Assembly (NCBI GenBank): GCA_038496675.1
Contig: CM076660.1
Coordinates: 5,669,340 to 5,733,339, forward strand
Length of the DNA: 64,000 bases
Direction: 5' to 3'
From: Rachycentron canadum
Taxonomy: Eukaryota > Chordata > Actinopteri > Carangiformes > Rachycentridae
The position numbers and the translations under genes are program-made. How positions within the stretch are numbered: the stretch's first letter is position 1; each line of letters opens with the position of its first letter. The notes under the pieces were generated by a model. It was not told the DNA's origin. It saw nothing but the letters and a program-made list of their open reading frames with translations, and made no database searches. Shown piece after piece: positions 25,328-36,587 of this stretch.

Positions 25328-27949
25328 TTATGCGCCAAGCCTTACATAATCATACCAGCCTGTATATTGTTGGCTCGTTCTAAGGTTTGGCGGCCTGTGC
25401 TGTGAAGGTGAAGGCTGATCCTGATGAAGTTTTTGTTGGTATGTTTTTGTCAGCATTTCAAAAGATTTCTCCTGGAGGTCCGATGAGATGCCACTTAGAT
25501 AAGAGGCAAAACTAAGAGTTTTCAAATGTGAATATGAACCAAGTTGAAATTAAAAAACTAATCCAGGGAAGTCAGTCACACACATCAATGATAGAAAATA
25601 GAAATAAAATGATAATCAAAAAGGCCAATATTACATTGATGTTCCACCTCCTTCTGGCAACAGCTGGCTGGTTAGTACTTACTGTCCTTACCATTTCATT
25701 CTATGCTATTCTTTAATACAAAGCTTTGCTGGTCTCTTCTGCCGTCACAGCCGCTCCCCCTCAATGTCAGTAGCATTAGTAGCCTCTATTATTCATCACC
25801 ACCACTCCCTGGCTATTTATACCAGCTTTTACAGTCAGTCTGTCTTTCTGCTCTGCTGGCTGCTTCTGTCTACACTAATATGGCTATTTCAACTTGTACA
25901 TGCAGTTTTGGGTTGCCTTTGAGTTCTTGTCCTGAAACAGCATCACTTCATGTATCCAAACATAATGGGGAAACATATGCATACACTGGCTTCCATGCAT
26001 ACAGACTAATACATCCTGGTACCTAAAGAGAAGAAAAGTGAATTGCTATGTTTTAAAAGGCTAGACTTCTCAAATGGTACTGCAATTAAAAATCGTTGGT
26101 GGATTTTACTGAAAAGCTATGGCAGATGTTAATTTTAATAGGAAAACACAAATGCTTGAGGTACTTTTAATTTAGCGCTGCTAATAATTCTGCTGCCTGA
26201 CTTGCTGAACGTGGCTGGCAAGTAAAAAGCAGTGAAAGAGACATATACTGTCTTTTAATTGATATCCACGTCGCGCAACATATATGATTATTCCACTGCA
26301 CTTATTCAGACCTTAACGTATCATGTATGAATTTAAACTTCACACACTTTGCAGCTGGCCTCTGGATTTAACTCCACTGAAGTAATTTCCCCAGGAGAAG
26401 AGCTGAGAGTGCCACATGGCACTTCACATGGGAGCAACAACCATTCCCATGCAAAGGAAAAGGCTTTTAAAAGCATGCAATTTCTACAGCCATGTACTGG
26501 CTATCTGTAGGAAAGGATGTGTAATACTGTATGAGAGTGTATCCATGTATGTTATTGTGTGTGTGCTGGCCACTGCAGGGCACAGCTGTTCTGTTTAATA
26601 TCATGGATGAAAAGCAAAGACCAAGATACCAATTTCAATCCAAATTTTCCAATCAAAAAGTGTTATTTATATTTTAGCAGGTCGGCTCTCGTGGCCTGTC
26701 TGAGATGTTCATGAAATTTAATGTTTTTATGTATCTGCAACAGCAATGAATAATTAAAAGGAAATAATTCCTCTCATTGCGTCACCATAGGACTGTGCGT
26801 CCTCTGAGGATGAATGTGTACACCATTAACTTGTGGACATTTCCAGGTATGAATGCAAAGCTGCACTCCTACAATGTAAAAAAAAAAAAAATACACATCC
26901 CCATGAGAGCATGTTTAAATCTTGATGAGGAGGACAAAATGTGATCTGATCTCTTTGTGTTGATGTGTCCGGCCAATGCTTGTCAGTATTTGAGTTATAA
27001 AGAGGAGCAATGCCCTCTAGAGGATGCGACACCTTAATAGCAATCCAGGGTTTTTTTTTTGTTTTTTTTTTGCGTTTTAAAAATTACTTCTTAAATTTAC
27101 TTTATGGCATTTTTGACTAGTTTTCTGGTGACACCAAATGAACCAGGCTTGAAAGAATTAGAAAACTCGTTTGCAGCATACCATGCATTTTTCTTACCTG
27201 TAGCCAGGTTTGTTTTTCAGGTGTCCAGCATCAGGACGCAGTGAAGCAGATGTCTGCCATATTTGAGGAGTGCCAGAGTCTGCAGAAGAATGTGGTGCAA
27301 CAAAACTAAATGCTGGTGCAACACAAACATTCAGGATTAAAGCAGCTCATTGTTTTTGCACATACTGTAACTTTTAAATCAGATAGTTTGTGTCACACCG
27401 CATCAGATACGTCTCCTTCACTGTTGCATTAGGAAAAAAGATAAACTCATAACCACGACTCGGTAGAAAAGAAACTGGCTTTAGAAATGTTTCATTACTT
27501 AATATTACTGAAAGATGTCACAGCGGGATTTTTAAATAGTAGAAACAAAGTAGAAACTACAAAGCCAAAAACAACCTAATGACATATTTTAAGACCCTTA
27601 ACATTTTAAATGAGGTCAGATAATATAAATATTTTTAAATTACGGGTATGTAAACAAAATAATTAGCAGTAATTGAGATAGCTACATTACTTAAAGCTAA
27701 TTTACCCACTTTCCTTTATTTTCCTATATTTGTGATAAAGTTGGTTATAAACACATAAAATGCAGCAACTAAATCCAATCATGAGCTATATTGAAGCAGC
27801 ATGTGAGCAGGGGTATGACTTACCTGTGGGGGGGGGTTACTCCTCCTGTTGAGGCCAATGATAAACCAAAGTGCAGCGATCAGGACAGAAATCCTCAGTA
27901 TAAACTGCACTTTCACATTCAATTTTTCAATTTCAATTTCACAATCCAT
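25328..27949 (-). CDS. Candidate small membrane-anchored protein gene, unrecognised, three exons
   Basis: I do not recognise this gene. Proposed exon 1 (27824-27949) opens with ATG and encodes 42 residues: MDCEIEIEKLNVKVQ, then a hydrophobic stretch ISVLIAALWFIIGL and basic LNRRSNPPPQ, ending at a strong donor GTAAGT. Exon 2 ends at 27198 with donor GTAAGA; exon 3 is 25493-25328 with stop TAA. Exons 2 and 3 join in frame to read KPGYSGISSDLQEKSFEML and end QQYTGWYDYVRLGA. Exon 2 could start at 27279 (better acceptor, but exon 1 would then need one extra C in its nine-C run to stay in frame) or at 27253 (in frame as sequenced, about 115 aa in all, weaker acceptor). The hydrophobic segment suggests a type II or tail-exposed small membrane protein. 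It lies 1.1 kb downstream of SOD1's polyA site on the same strand. Exons 2-3 are better supported than exon 1. Confidence 0.35.
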
Positions 27950-29054
27950 TGGTACCAGCTTCTGAAAATCTGAATATTTGTGGTTTTCCCAGTTCTCTAG
28001 TCATTTTAAATGTTGGTCGGACTTTTAACTTGCAGTGGATTAATACCTCAAACTGAAGGCTGGAGAATTTAATAACTTTGATTGACACACTGAAGTGAGA
28101 ACAATTCAGTTTTACCTCTAATAGAAGCCAATTTGCAAGAGCAGAGCAACAAGATGGAGGGTGGAGGACCTATGGAAAAAAAAAAAGGAGGGATTGGGGC
28201 ACCTGGGTTTTTGCCCACTTGGTAATTCAGCCTTGATATTGGTTGTTAGTCAGGGACGGTGTACAGAGTTCACTAAAGACCAGTGGTTCCCACGTGAGCA
28301 AGGAGGCAAGATAAACATAGGTTGTTGTGAGATGATTAATGGAGTAGAAAGAGAAAACAAACTTCTCTACCAAGCAAAATTATATTTACTTTTGAGACTT
28401 TCTGAGAACTGAGCAGCTAGAGGGGGGAGAAACCTGATGCAAGTCATCAGCTTCTGAAATGCAACAAGGGAGTCAAAGGTTGGAGCCACTACAGAAGAAG
28501 GAAATGTGAATTTGTTTTATTTAGAAAAATGCACCATAAGAGTGCAACAGAAACTGAAATGTTATTAATTAATGTATTAAGTTATGTATATGGACTTTTA
28601 CAAAAAGTGAGTAATGCCAATTCACAAAAAAAAAAAAATTTAAAAAAGTAATCCAATAACCAAAAATGATTGATGTATAGTAAATGTGGAACTTCGGCAG
28701 CCGCTGTGTTGGATTTAACACATTAAAACTGTATATAACTGAAATATACATTAAATATGTATACTCCTTAAAAACCACTGACGGCTGAAACTGATGACTG
28801 AGACTGATGCATGGAGCAAACGTTAATTATAAATTAGACACGCTAACGGGCGCGGCAGGTAACATTAGTGCCACAAAGTTTTATAAAAGGCTGTCGAGCA
28901 AGCGTCCATTTCCAAGTGCACCTAAAATGCTATGTTATTAGTTAACACCTTTGTTTAACCAGTCAAAAATGTCACGACTTCATGGCCTGGAAAACAAGAG
29001 CCCAACATCATACTGCCAGCAGGTTTTTGTTTGAACTGTCAAACAGCTACACAC
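27950..29054. other. Intergenic stretch between sod1 and the candidate small gene
   Basis: AT-rich, with a TATAAA (minus sense, about 28879-28886) upstream of a small CpG patch (28838-28858) that could serve as a minus-strand promoter for the gene at 27949-25328. A repeat-like CAGTGGTTCCCACGTGAG lies near 28281. No coding frame was recognised. Confidence 0.35.
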
Positions 29055-29346
29055 CAGTCACATGAACTGACCATTTATTGGTTAACTTCGTAAATTTTAT
29101 ACATCTGTTTATACTTGTGCGTAACCAATTCTTTGGGACCAAAACTAGTCTGCAGACATAAAAATCCATACATACAATTCTCATGACAAAGGGACAGGGT
29201 AAAGCATGGCTCATCTACTCTTGACTAGTCAATAAAAAGCCACAGAGTATTGAAAAGGACAAAGTGTCACATTAAGTAGCTATGTTGGTCTTATTAAGTG
29301 CTGTGGGGAAAAGCTATTTCCAGTGCTCCAAGTTCTGTTACATTGT
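29055..29346 (-). other. sod1: sod1 3' untranslated region (approximate end)
   Basis: The first canonical AATAAA after the SOD1 stop codon is read on the minus strand at 29074-29079. It is followed by a GT-rich stretch (TGTGACTGGTGTGTAG) suited to cleavage near 29055. That gives a 3' UTR of about 290 nt. The exact cleavage site is inferred. Confidence 0.65.
29074..29079 (-). terminator. sod1: polyadenylation signal AATAAA of sod1
   Basis: TTTATT on the plus strand, hence AATAAA in transcript sense, about 270 nt past the stop codon and followed by a GU-rich element. Confidence 0.65.
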
Positions 29347-32145
29347 TTACTGGGCGATGCCAATGACACCACAGGCCAGGCGTCCACCAGCATTGCCCGT
29401 CTTTAGACTCTCTTCATTGCCTCCTTTTCCCAGGTCATCTGCCTTCTCGTGGATCTAAAACACAAGACAGAAATCATAGTCAGTTTGCATCAATAGCTCA
29501 TAGACTGGGTGCTCAGGTTCAGTCAGCAAGGTGCAACATGCTGCAGGCTTTTGTTCCTCCAGTACACCACATGTGCCTGAGCCACACCTGGGGCTTCTCA
29601 TAAACCCAAAACAAACAAGTTAACAGTTTGTTTTGTAGTGTGGTGCTTTTACTTGAGTGAAGGATCTAAATACATCTTCCACAACACCACAAACAAACTA
29701 ACTGATCGATGCAGCAATAGACCAGCATCTCCCATGTTCTACAAGGTAAAATTATCTTTTTTTTTAGTCTATGGAGTCGGGTGGTATGTGTTGTCAAACA
29801 GGGACCTTGTTCTTTAACAAAAAGGTGTGTGTCTCCATAGAAATCTTATCCATAATGTTGTCAGACACTTATAGACCAAGGTTAAAAAGAGGCCCAGAGT
29901 TATCCCCCAAGCTTAGGCTAAAACTTGGCTTCCTAGTCTCAAATTTTGTTGACTGGAAATGAATTAAACTCTTCCTTACCACCATGGTTCTGCCAATGAT
30001 GGAGTAGGGGCCATTGAGGGTGAGCATCTTGTCTGTGATGTCTACCTTGGCAACATTATCTGCTCCTGCAGTCACATTTCCCAGATCTCCAACATGCCTG
30101 CCAAAAAAAAAAAAAAAAAACACTCCACAAATCACAAACTGACAAATCTAATGCAAGTCCAGAAAATATCCAAAACATTAGACCAAGTTTTTGTAAACAT
30201 GATAACATTTGACACCTGCTGATAATTTCTCATCCTACAAATATTTCCCATGTAAGTCAAAAAGGTCAAAATTAACTAAGCCCTTTTGTAAACATTTGCT
30301 TTCAGACACATCAAAATAAACAGATCATTTAAAAGACCATGCAGAATGTGCAGCACTGTTGCTGAACCAGACTGAATATGACTCATCTATTCAAGCAAAC
30401 AAGTACTGTATCCTCCAGTGCCTTGAATGCCAATAAAGACGACTTGCATTACTACTCTCCTCTCAGACGGGACTCACCTCTCTTCATCATTAGGACCAGC
30501 ATGATTCTTGTTGTGGGGATTAAAGTGAGGTCCTGCACTGATGCACCCTGTGAAAGAGAAAGAGAAAAAAAAAAAAAGAAAAAAAAAAAAAGACAGGAAA
30601 CACTTCAGATTCAGTCTGAGTGTGCAGAGGATAAATGCAGTAACAATTTGCAAACCCGATGGATTCACACAGCTATTGTCCGAGTCTTACCATTGGTGTT
30701 GTCTCCAAAAGCATGGACATGAAAACCATGCTCACCAGGGGTGAGACCTTTGATTTCTCCTGTCACCTTCACAGGAGCTGAGTCACTCTAACAGAATAAG
30801 ATAGCACAATTCATCAGGAAAATACAGTGGCAGAGGAGCTGTCAAAGCCAGGTGGCTTGAAGGACTTGGAGCTAAAGTAAATGAAGGATGTTTCCATCTT
30901 ATTCACATGCCACACACCACATAGACATGGTTTATGGTAACCCAACACAGAATGTAAGTGAACACAATCTCTCACTAAACATTTCTCATTAAATATGCAA
31001 TAATTTCATAACGTGCAATATCTGTGCTTTTACAGATGGTACAAGGTGTCTTTAAATACTCAAAGTGCAATACATGGTGGCAAGTTATCACTACAAGTAA
31101 ATGTATAAAATCTGCTTGGCAAAAATAAACTCCATAACACACTTCACTGAACAAAATGATTCTCAGTGGTCCGGTGTGAGGTTTAGTATGCAGGGCTTTA
31201 AAGAAAGGATTATTATTCTATTTAACATTATTATTGTCATCACCAATGTATAAACTGTTACCTTCAATAAGTTTCTCACCCTCGATGACTCAGTTTTACT
31301 CTTATCAACAAGGCCAAAATGGCAACAAGGAGGAGGAGGCGCAGTGACTCAGCAAAAAAACGTAAAATCATGAGCAAGGGTTTGTTTTCATTTTATTTTT
31401 AAGGCAACCATTAATATTGCAGCAATTAGGGTCTGCAAAAAAAAAAAAAAAAAAAAAAAGGCCGAGCAAATCGCATAAGACTGCCAATGTTAACGCCAGA
31501 CACTGATACTGCAAACGATAAACTGCGTGCAACAGGTTTTTTTTTTTTTTTTTTTTTTAAATAAATACACGCACGGTTGATCATTGACAAACACGGGCCT
31601 TTAACGTTCAAAGGTTATGACTTTGAGGACAGACCATTGATTGCGACCGATATTTTCTTTTGACTAAGGAAATGCGACACGTGCAGTCAACGCTGAATAA
31701 ATAGCGCCGAGCAGCGCTCATGTGCGCACTCAGCGTGAACGTTAATTGCGGTTTTGCAGCGTCAATTTACGTTAATAAAATGTGCACGACGCTCGATAGC
31801 CTATGCAACTTGTCATGGTGTGGCCAGATTTGAAGCCAGCTCAAGCCCGATGCCTTCTCATGCAAATGTAACACACCGCTGGCTATCTCAGCCTCTCCTA
31901 AAACCCGACCTAACTTAACCAAACTCCTAGCTTGTGAATGGGGAAGTTAGCTAGCTTAGCATCTGAGCGCTAGCGCTCCCTGGAGCGTACATGTCAACTC
32001 TCCGGGTATTTTCACTAAAATGCCAAACTGGCTGGACACATCTTCATTTGAAAGAGAAAGGAGCACGCTTTACCTCCTGCTCAAAGTACACAGTCCCGGT
32101 GGTCTCTCCAGCTCCTTTCAGCACACAAACAGCTTTGAGCACCAT
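29347..32145 (-). CDS. sod1: Cu/Zn superoxide dismutase, five exons, complete
   Basis: Cytosolic homodimeric enzyme that dismutates superoxide to oxygen and hydrogen peroxide. Coding exons in transcript order are 32074-32145, 30691-30787, 30478-30547, 29980-30097 and 29347-29454. All introns are GT-AG and the joined frame is open for 154 codons plus TAA, the usual vertebrate length. The protein starts MVLKAVCVLKGAGETTG. Metal ligands are all present: His47, His49, His64 (bridging), His72, His81, Asp84 and His121 in precursor numbering. So are the Cys58-Cys147 disulfide pair and active-site Arg144. The free Cys at human position 111 is absent, the matching stretch reading LNGPYSIIGRT. Exon lengths of 72, 97, 70 and 118 nt equal those I recall for human SOD1. 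The start codon has A at -3. The gene lies downstream of SCAF4 on the same strand. Identification is essentially certain. Confidence 0.97.
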
Positions 32146-32310
32146 TTTTTTTGCGGTGGTTTGACAGGACGCCTAAGTTTCTGTCGTGTGTTCTTGCTGG
32201 AGACGCCACACAAACCTGTGAGTGCTTAATAGGCGGGAGCATAACACAGACAGCCAATCAGAATAGGAGACGGTCCAAGAGACTAATTTTGATTGGTCAC
32301 TGGCTCTGAC
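32146..32310 (-). promoter_or_regulatory. sod1: sod1 proximal promoter and 5' UTR
   Basis: Upstream of the SOD1 ATG are two CCAAT boxes in opposite orientations (plus-strand ATTGG within 32291-32298, CCAAT at 32254-32258) and a GC box (GGCGGG, 32232-32237). No clear TATA box is seen. CCAAT and GC boxes suit a constitutive housekeeping promoter. The transcription start is not fixed by the sequence. Confidence 0.5.
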
Positions 32311-32460
32311 ATAGGCGAGCGGCCCATTAAGCAAGTGAGCAAAGTAGTTATGTCATATACAAAATAAAATAAAATAGAATATACATTCTTATGTTATCAT
32401 GGCGCTGCAGGACACAGAGACTCATGAGACCGTTTGTTTCTAGGGCCATAACACTATATA

Positions 32461-32507
32461 ACTCTCTCTGTAAGGTAGTCAATCATTTTAATGAACTTTT
32501 ATTAATT
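32461..32507 (+). repeat. Dispersed repeat tail, copy A
   Basis: About 47 bases nearly identical to 63905-63953, sharing CTCTCTGTAAG, TCAATCATTTT and AACTTTTATTAATT in the same order. Both copies run into TTA/ATT-rich DNA, as retroelement 3' tails often do. Family unknown. Confidence 0.5.
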
Positions 32508-32581
32508 TTATTATAATTATTATTATTTTATTGTTATTGTTGTTGAAGTGATTTGGCATCTTGGTCTTTTTACCTGAGTTG

Positions 32582-32602
32582 CTATCTATCTATCTATCTA
32601 TA
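32582..32602. repeat. (CTAT)n microsatellite
   Basis: Five CTAT units upstream of SOD1. Confidence 0.9.
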
Positions 32603-32999
32603 TGTTAGAATTACCCAATAATTAAGCTGGGGGCAAGGCTGCCAATAAGCCTCTTGCATTCAGATAGTCGCAGTTCAAAGACCAGTAGGCACTATGAGCA
32701 TGTTTAAGGTGTTTATATGGTGATCAGTAAAGCACGAAGCAGAGCAGCTCATTTGAAGACCTAAGGAAGGTGAGCCTTAGAGGAGAAGACTTATGTGGGG
32801 TGCAAAGGTGGTTGTCTCATTAGCTTTTTATTGTGGACTTATCAAATAAAAATAAAGCCTACCTACTTTGCTCTTCACCATGGACAATAACTGAGCAATT
32901 CAAAATCTCAGCAAATATCAGGCGAGTGGCATTACATCATATGTGTTAGGTAATGTTGTTGTGTGGGTTAAAACAGAAAAATAAACTCAATAAGCAAAA

Positions 33000-35394
33000 T
33001 AATTTGGTAAAAAAATAGTTTATTAAAAACAATTTCCTATGGTTGAAATATTGACAATTTTATGTCCATGTCTTTTTAACAAATCATAGAAACATCTGTC
33101 AACTTTCAAACCATGAGGAGTTAAAAACATTAAAGCAAAGGGCCTGTTATTCCTTCCAAGTCAACTTGTTTCTCTCTGATAAACGAATCACAGATTATAA
33201 ACAACAATAACCATGACACCTTAGAAGTGTCAGTGATACAAGCATATTTACAGCAGTGTGTCCCAAACAGCACTCTTCATTTCAACATTTAAGTTTTGCC
33301 CTCAGTGCCTCAGTGTAAGAATTATTCAAGAACAAGAGTTAGGCTTACAGAATCTGAGCTTTAGATGTTGACAACTTAATATCTGATAGTGTCTGTTTCA
33401 CTGAAGACACTAATTTTGAAAGATGTGTTTATAAAAAAAAAATAATTCATTCACAGGGTTTCACATTGCATTTTCATGGACAAAACTTATTTATGAGTTT
33501 GACTGACATACATTAGACAAATAGAGGAAGAGTTTAAAATACAATTCAGCTCTTTTGTCTGATCCAAGATATCCCCCTCCCCTTCCTTCCATACACACAG
33601 GACAAAGAAAAAACCACCATAAAATGAAGCTTATTGAGCCTACTGCTAGCTTGTGTTTATACAAAATGCTCAAAAAGCCAAGATGGCACCTGAATTTTTG
33701 CACATTTTTTTTGTGGAGTACGACACTTTCAAAATAAAATGTGTTGGATTTTCCTGTTGGATCTATAAAAGGTTCAGCTTTATTTCTTTAACTGAAAAAT
33801 TAAAACATACACCTAATGGCAGGAGTGTGAAATTGGGAAAGTAGAAAAAAAAAAAAAAAACATTACTAAGTATACATCAGAGAACTTCCAGAGGAATTTT
33901 ACTTCCACTTAACGTTAATGATGATGTTAGTTTGGAAAAATGTCTAAACATTTAACAGACACCAAGATGAAAATCCAGCACCTGTTGCTTATCTAGTTAA
34001 TCGAGTTAATTTCTTCACAAATGGATGCACATAAATTTATTTTTGTATAACAATATCTATATGTCAAGATCACTCCAACTTCTGAAACACAGACCACATG
34101 GACACAACTTCTTTCGTTCTTAGTTTTGGGGCATGATGCTGAAATGTCAAAATCTGAAATGTCTGTTGGCCCATTTGTCACATTGTCTAAGCAAAGGAAA
34201 ATTTATTCTGACAGTTCAAGTCCTTGGTTTTCATCCTCAACAATATGATTAAAATATTTTCATGACAACTTTCCTGTAAAGTGACATCTGGGTAAGTACA
34301 GTACAGACAAAGAATGTGAAGCATCCTTATTTCCCTAGATAACAAATATATTTTTCCGAAGGAATTAGCTGTAATTCTGGTTTTAAGTTTAAAAAGAAAA
34401 AAAAGGACTTTGAAGGTAGATTCATAGATCCTTGTGCCTCACCTTCTAATCAGTCCTGTATTTGAAAGAGTCGCAGTACTTATAGAATAGTACTAACATT
34501 ACTGATTGAATTATTAAAAACTTAACTTAAACTTAAATAAAAAGTGTTGAGAGTGTTTTTTTTCAACGGACATTGGGTATAGGCCAGTACATTTGCACAT
34601 GTCACAGATTCATCAGTTACTGGACTGAGTATGGTAAAATTCTCAGTGTACTTTACCCCAAAATCCCCAAAAATACCTACAAGCAAGTTAACTGGATTTT
34701 AAGGCCACTATAGTCCTTTCAATGATGTGTCTTACTGGCTGACAAGAAAAACAAGATGAGATGAACAACACAGAACAATAAACGGTGCTTCTGTTATGAG
34801 ACAGAAAGATATTCAGTGTTTGACATGACATGTTGGCAAATAAAAAACTTAAAAATGAATATAGATACCTTGTCCAGGAGAGCATGCTATCACACAGATA
34901 AGGCCATGAAGTTAAAATAAATCTGTGCCATAGATTTCATTCATTTCCTCTTTCCTCATTCATCTGCTAAAAAACCTTGAACACTGTGAGCTATGATCAC
35001 ATTAACTTCAGATGGACAGAGCTAAGTTACCATGCAAGCACTCCATTCATTCTCACAACTTAGAGGAAGGAGAAAAACTGGAGGTGACAGCCAATATTTA
35101 ACTACAGCCATTTTTCCAAACTGATTTTCATGTGGTCGCGTGTTTTGAGACATAGATACAAAGCAAAACTGTAAATTCTAAAAATATGTTCTATGTTTGA
35201 CAACATGTGTGGGAGGTGTTTGTTGTCAAGAAATATTTTACTTTCCAGAAACTGTCAATTACCAACTGACAAACTGTGGCTAGTTAGAATTCATCTGCCA
35301 GGAGTTGAGGTTGGTGATCGTGGTGGAAAAACACCTTTGTCGACTTTCAGTGGTTCACAGCAGCAGTTTCTGGCTGAGGGGACAGTGAGCCAGT
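33000..35394 (-). other. scaf4: Probable scaf4 3' untranslated region
   Basis: Non-coding AT-rich sequence follows the SCAF4 stop. Minus-strand AATAAA signals occur at 34202-34207, 34036-34041, 33779-33784 and 33019-33024; the last is followed by a U-rich stretch. No splice-bounded coding segment was found here. The full extent of about 2.4 kb assumes use of the most distal signal; a shorter UTR is possible. Confidence 0.5.
33019..33024 (-). terminator. scaf4: Distal candidate polyadenylation signal of scaf4
   Basis: AATAAA in transcript sense, about 2.37 kb after the stop and about 870 bp upstream of the SOD1 ATG on the same strand. A U-rich downstream element (TTTATTTTTCTGTTTT) follows. 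It is the most distal of four candidate signals. Confidence 0.4.
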
Positions 35395-36587
35395 CTATGA
35401 TGCTGCTTCCTCTTTTGTTTCTGTGGGTGCACTTTGAGCTGAAGGTGAGGGCTCAGAGGGCACCGGCTCTCCTGCGGCAGGAGTTACCTCTGGGGCCAAA
35501 GCTTCAAGTTCCGATTTTTGCTGAGAAGCTTCCACACTTGGTTCTTTACTGGTTTCCATGGTAACCACAGGAGTCACAGAGGGTTGCTCTGTGCTGTTAG
35601 AGGTCCGAAATTTGTCCATGTTTTCCAACTCGGCCAATCGATCATCTCTGTCCCACCGCGTGGTCCTCTCTCGCCGTTCTGACCGCCGCGGCCGGTCCCC
35701 TTCTTTTCCATCGGCTCCTCTCCCCTTTTCTCGACTCCCCCCGTCTCCCCTTCCTCTCTCTCCTCCCTCCCCCCTCCCATGCTCTCTCTCCCCATCATCA
35801 CCCCTCCCTCTCTCTCTCTCGCTATCCAGACTGCTTCGTCTCTCCCTCCAGTCCCGCCTGTCTCTGTCCCGATCACGGTCCCGATCACGGTCTCGGTCCC
35901 GATCTCTGTCCCATCCTCCTCCCCGGTGATTGCCGCCGTCTTCCTGCCAGCCTCCGAGCCTGTCCCTCCCATCCATTCTATCACCACCTCCTCCACCTCT
36001 GCCTCCATCACCAAATGAACGCCTTCCACCCCCAAAACCTCTGTCCCTTTCTCTATCCCTTTCTCGATCCCAGTCTCTGTCCCTCTCTGGCTCTCGGTCC
36101 CTGAAACCAGGTCTGTCTCCCCTGAATGGTCTGCCATCCATTTCTTCAGGCCCTTCCAGGCCACGAGGACCCCCTGGTCTGATGAAAGGAGGTGGAGGAC
36201 CTTGAGGAGGAGGACCATGACCATGTTGAGGGAAAGGAGCCCTCATATTGTGAGGAGGGGGCATCCCAAAGCCTCCTTTAGGTGGAGGTGCCTCATGGTG
36301 CATCATTTGAGGATGTGGTCCTCTGGGCATCATTTGTGGCGGCATAGGGGGCATGTTGGGGTGGGGGGGTCTTGTCACGTGGGGTGGAGGGAAGCGCTGC
36401 ATGTGTGGTAGTGGGGGAACAGGAGGACGCTGGAGTGGGATTATACCAGGCCGTGCACCAAGCAGACCACCTGAGGGGGGTTGGATGTTTCCTGGAGGGG
36501 CACCTGCAAGAGCACCTGGAGGTCCACCAGGAGGTATACCTGAAAGAGCACCTGGCGGTGCACCCGTAGGTACACCTACTTGGTTAC
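35395..36587 (-). other. scaf4: SCAF4 last coding exon: PPG repeats and RD/RE-rich tail
   Basis: One 1193-nt exon encodes the last 396 residues. It opens with degenerate GAPPGAL/GIPPGG units, continues through a P/H/M-rich stretch with the conserved GLLGARPGIIPLQRP, then an R/D/E/G-rich region with a perfect run of Arg-Asp dipeptides (35863-35915), and ends in an acidic tail before TAG. Long open frames on the opposite strand here are shadows of this low-complexity coding sequence. Confidence 0.9.

Larger units (their letters stand above)
32311..32999. other. Intergenic stretch between scaf4 3' end and sod1 promoter
   Basis: AT-rich and under 0.7 kb. Contains repeat copy A, a (CTAT)5 run and no coding frame. 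Confidence 0.5.

Noticed and set aside
25703..26026. 107-codon plus-strand frame
   Set aside because: Ser/Leu/Tyr-rich frame typical of T/C-rich non-coding DNA; no recognisable family.
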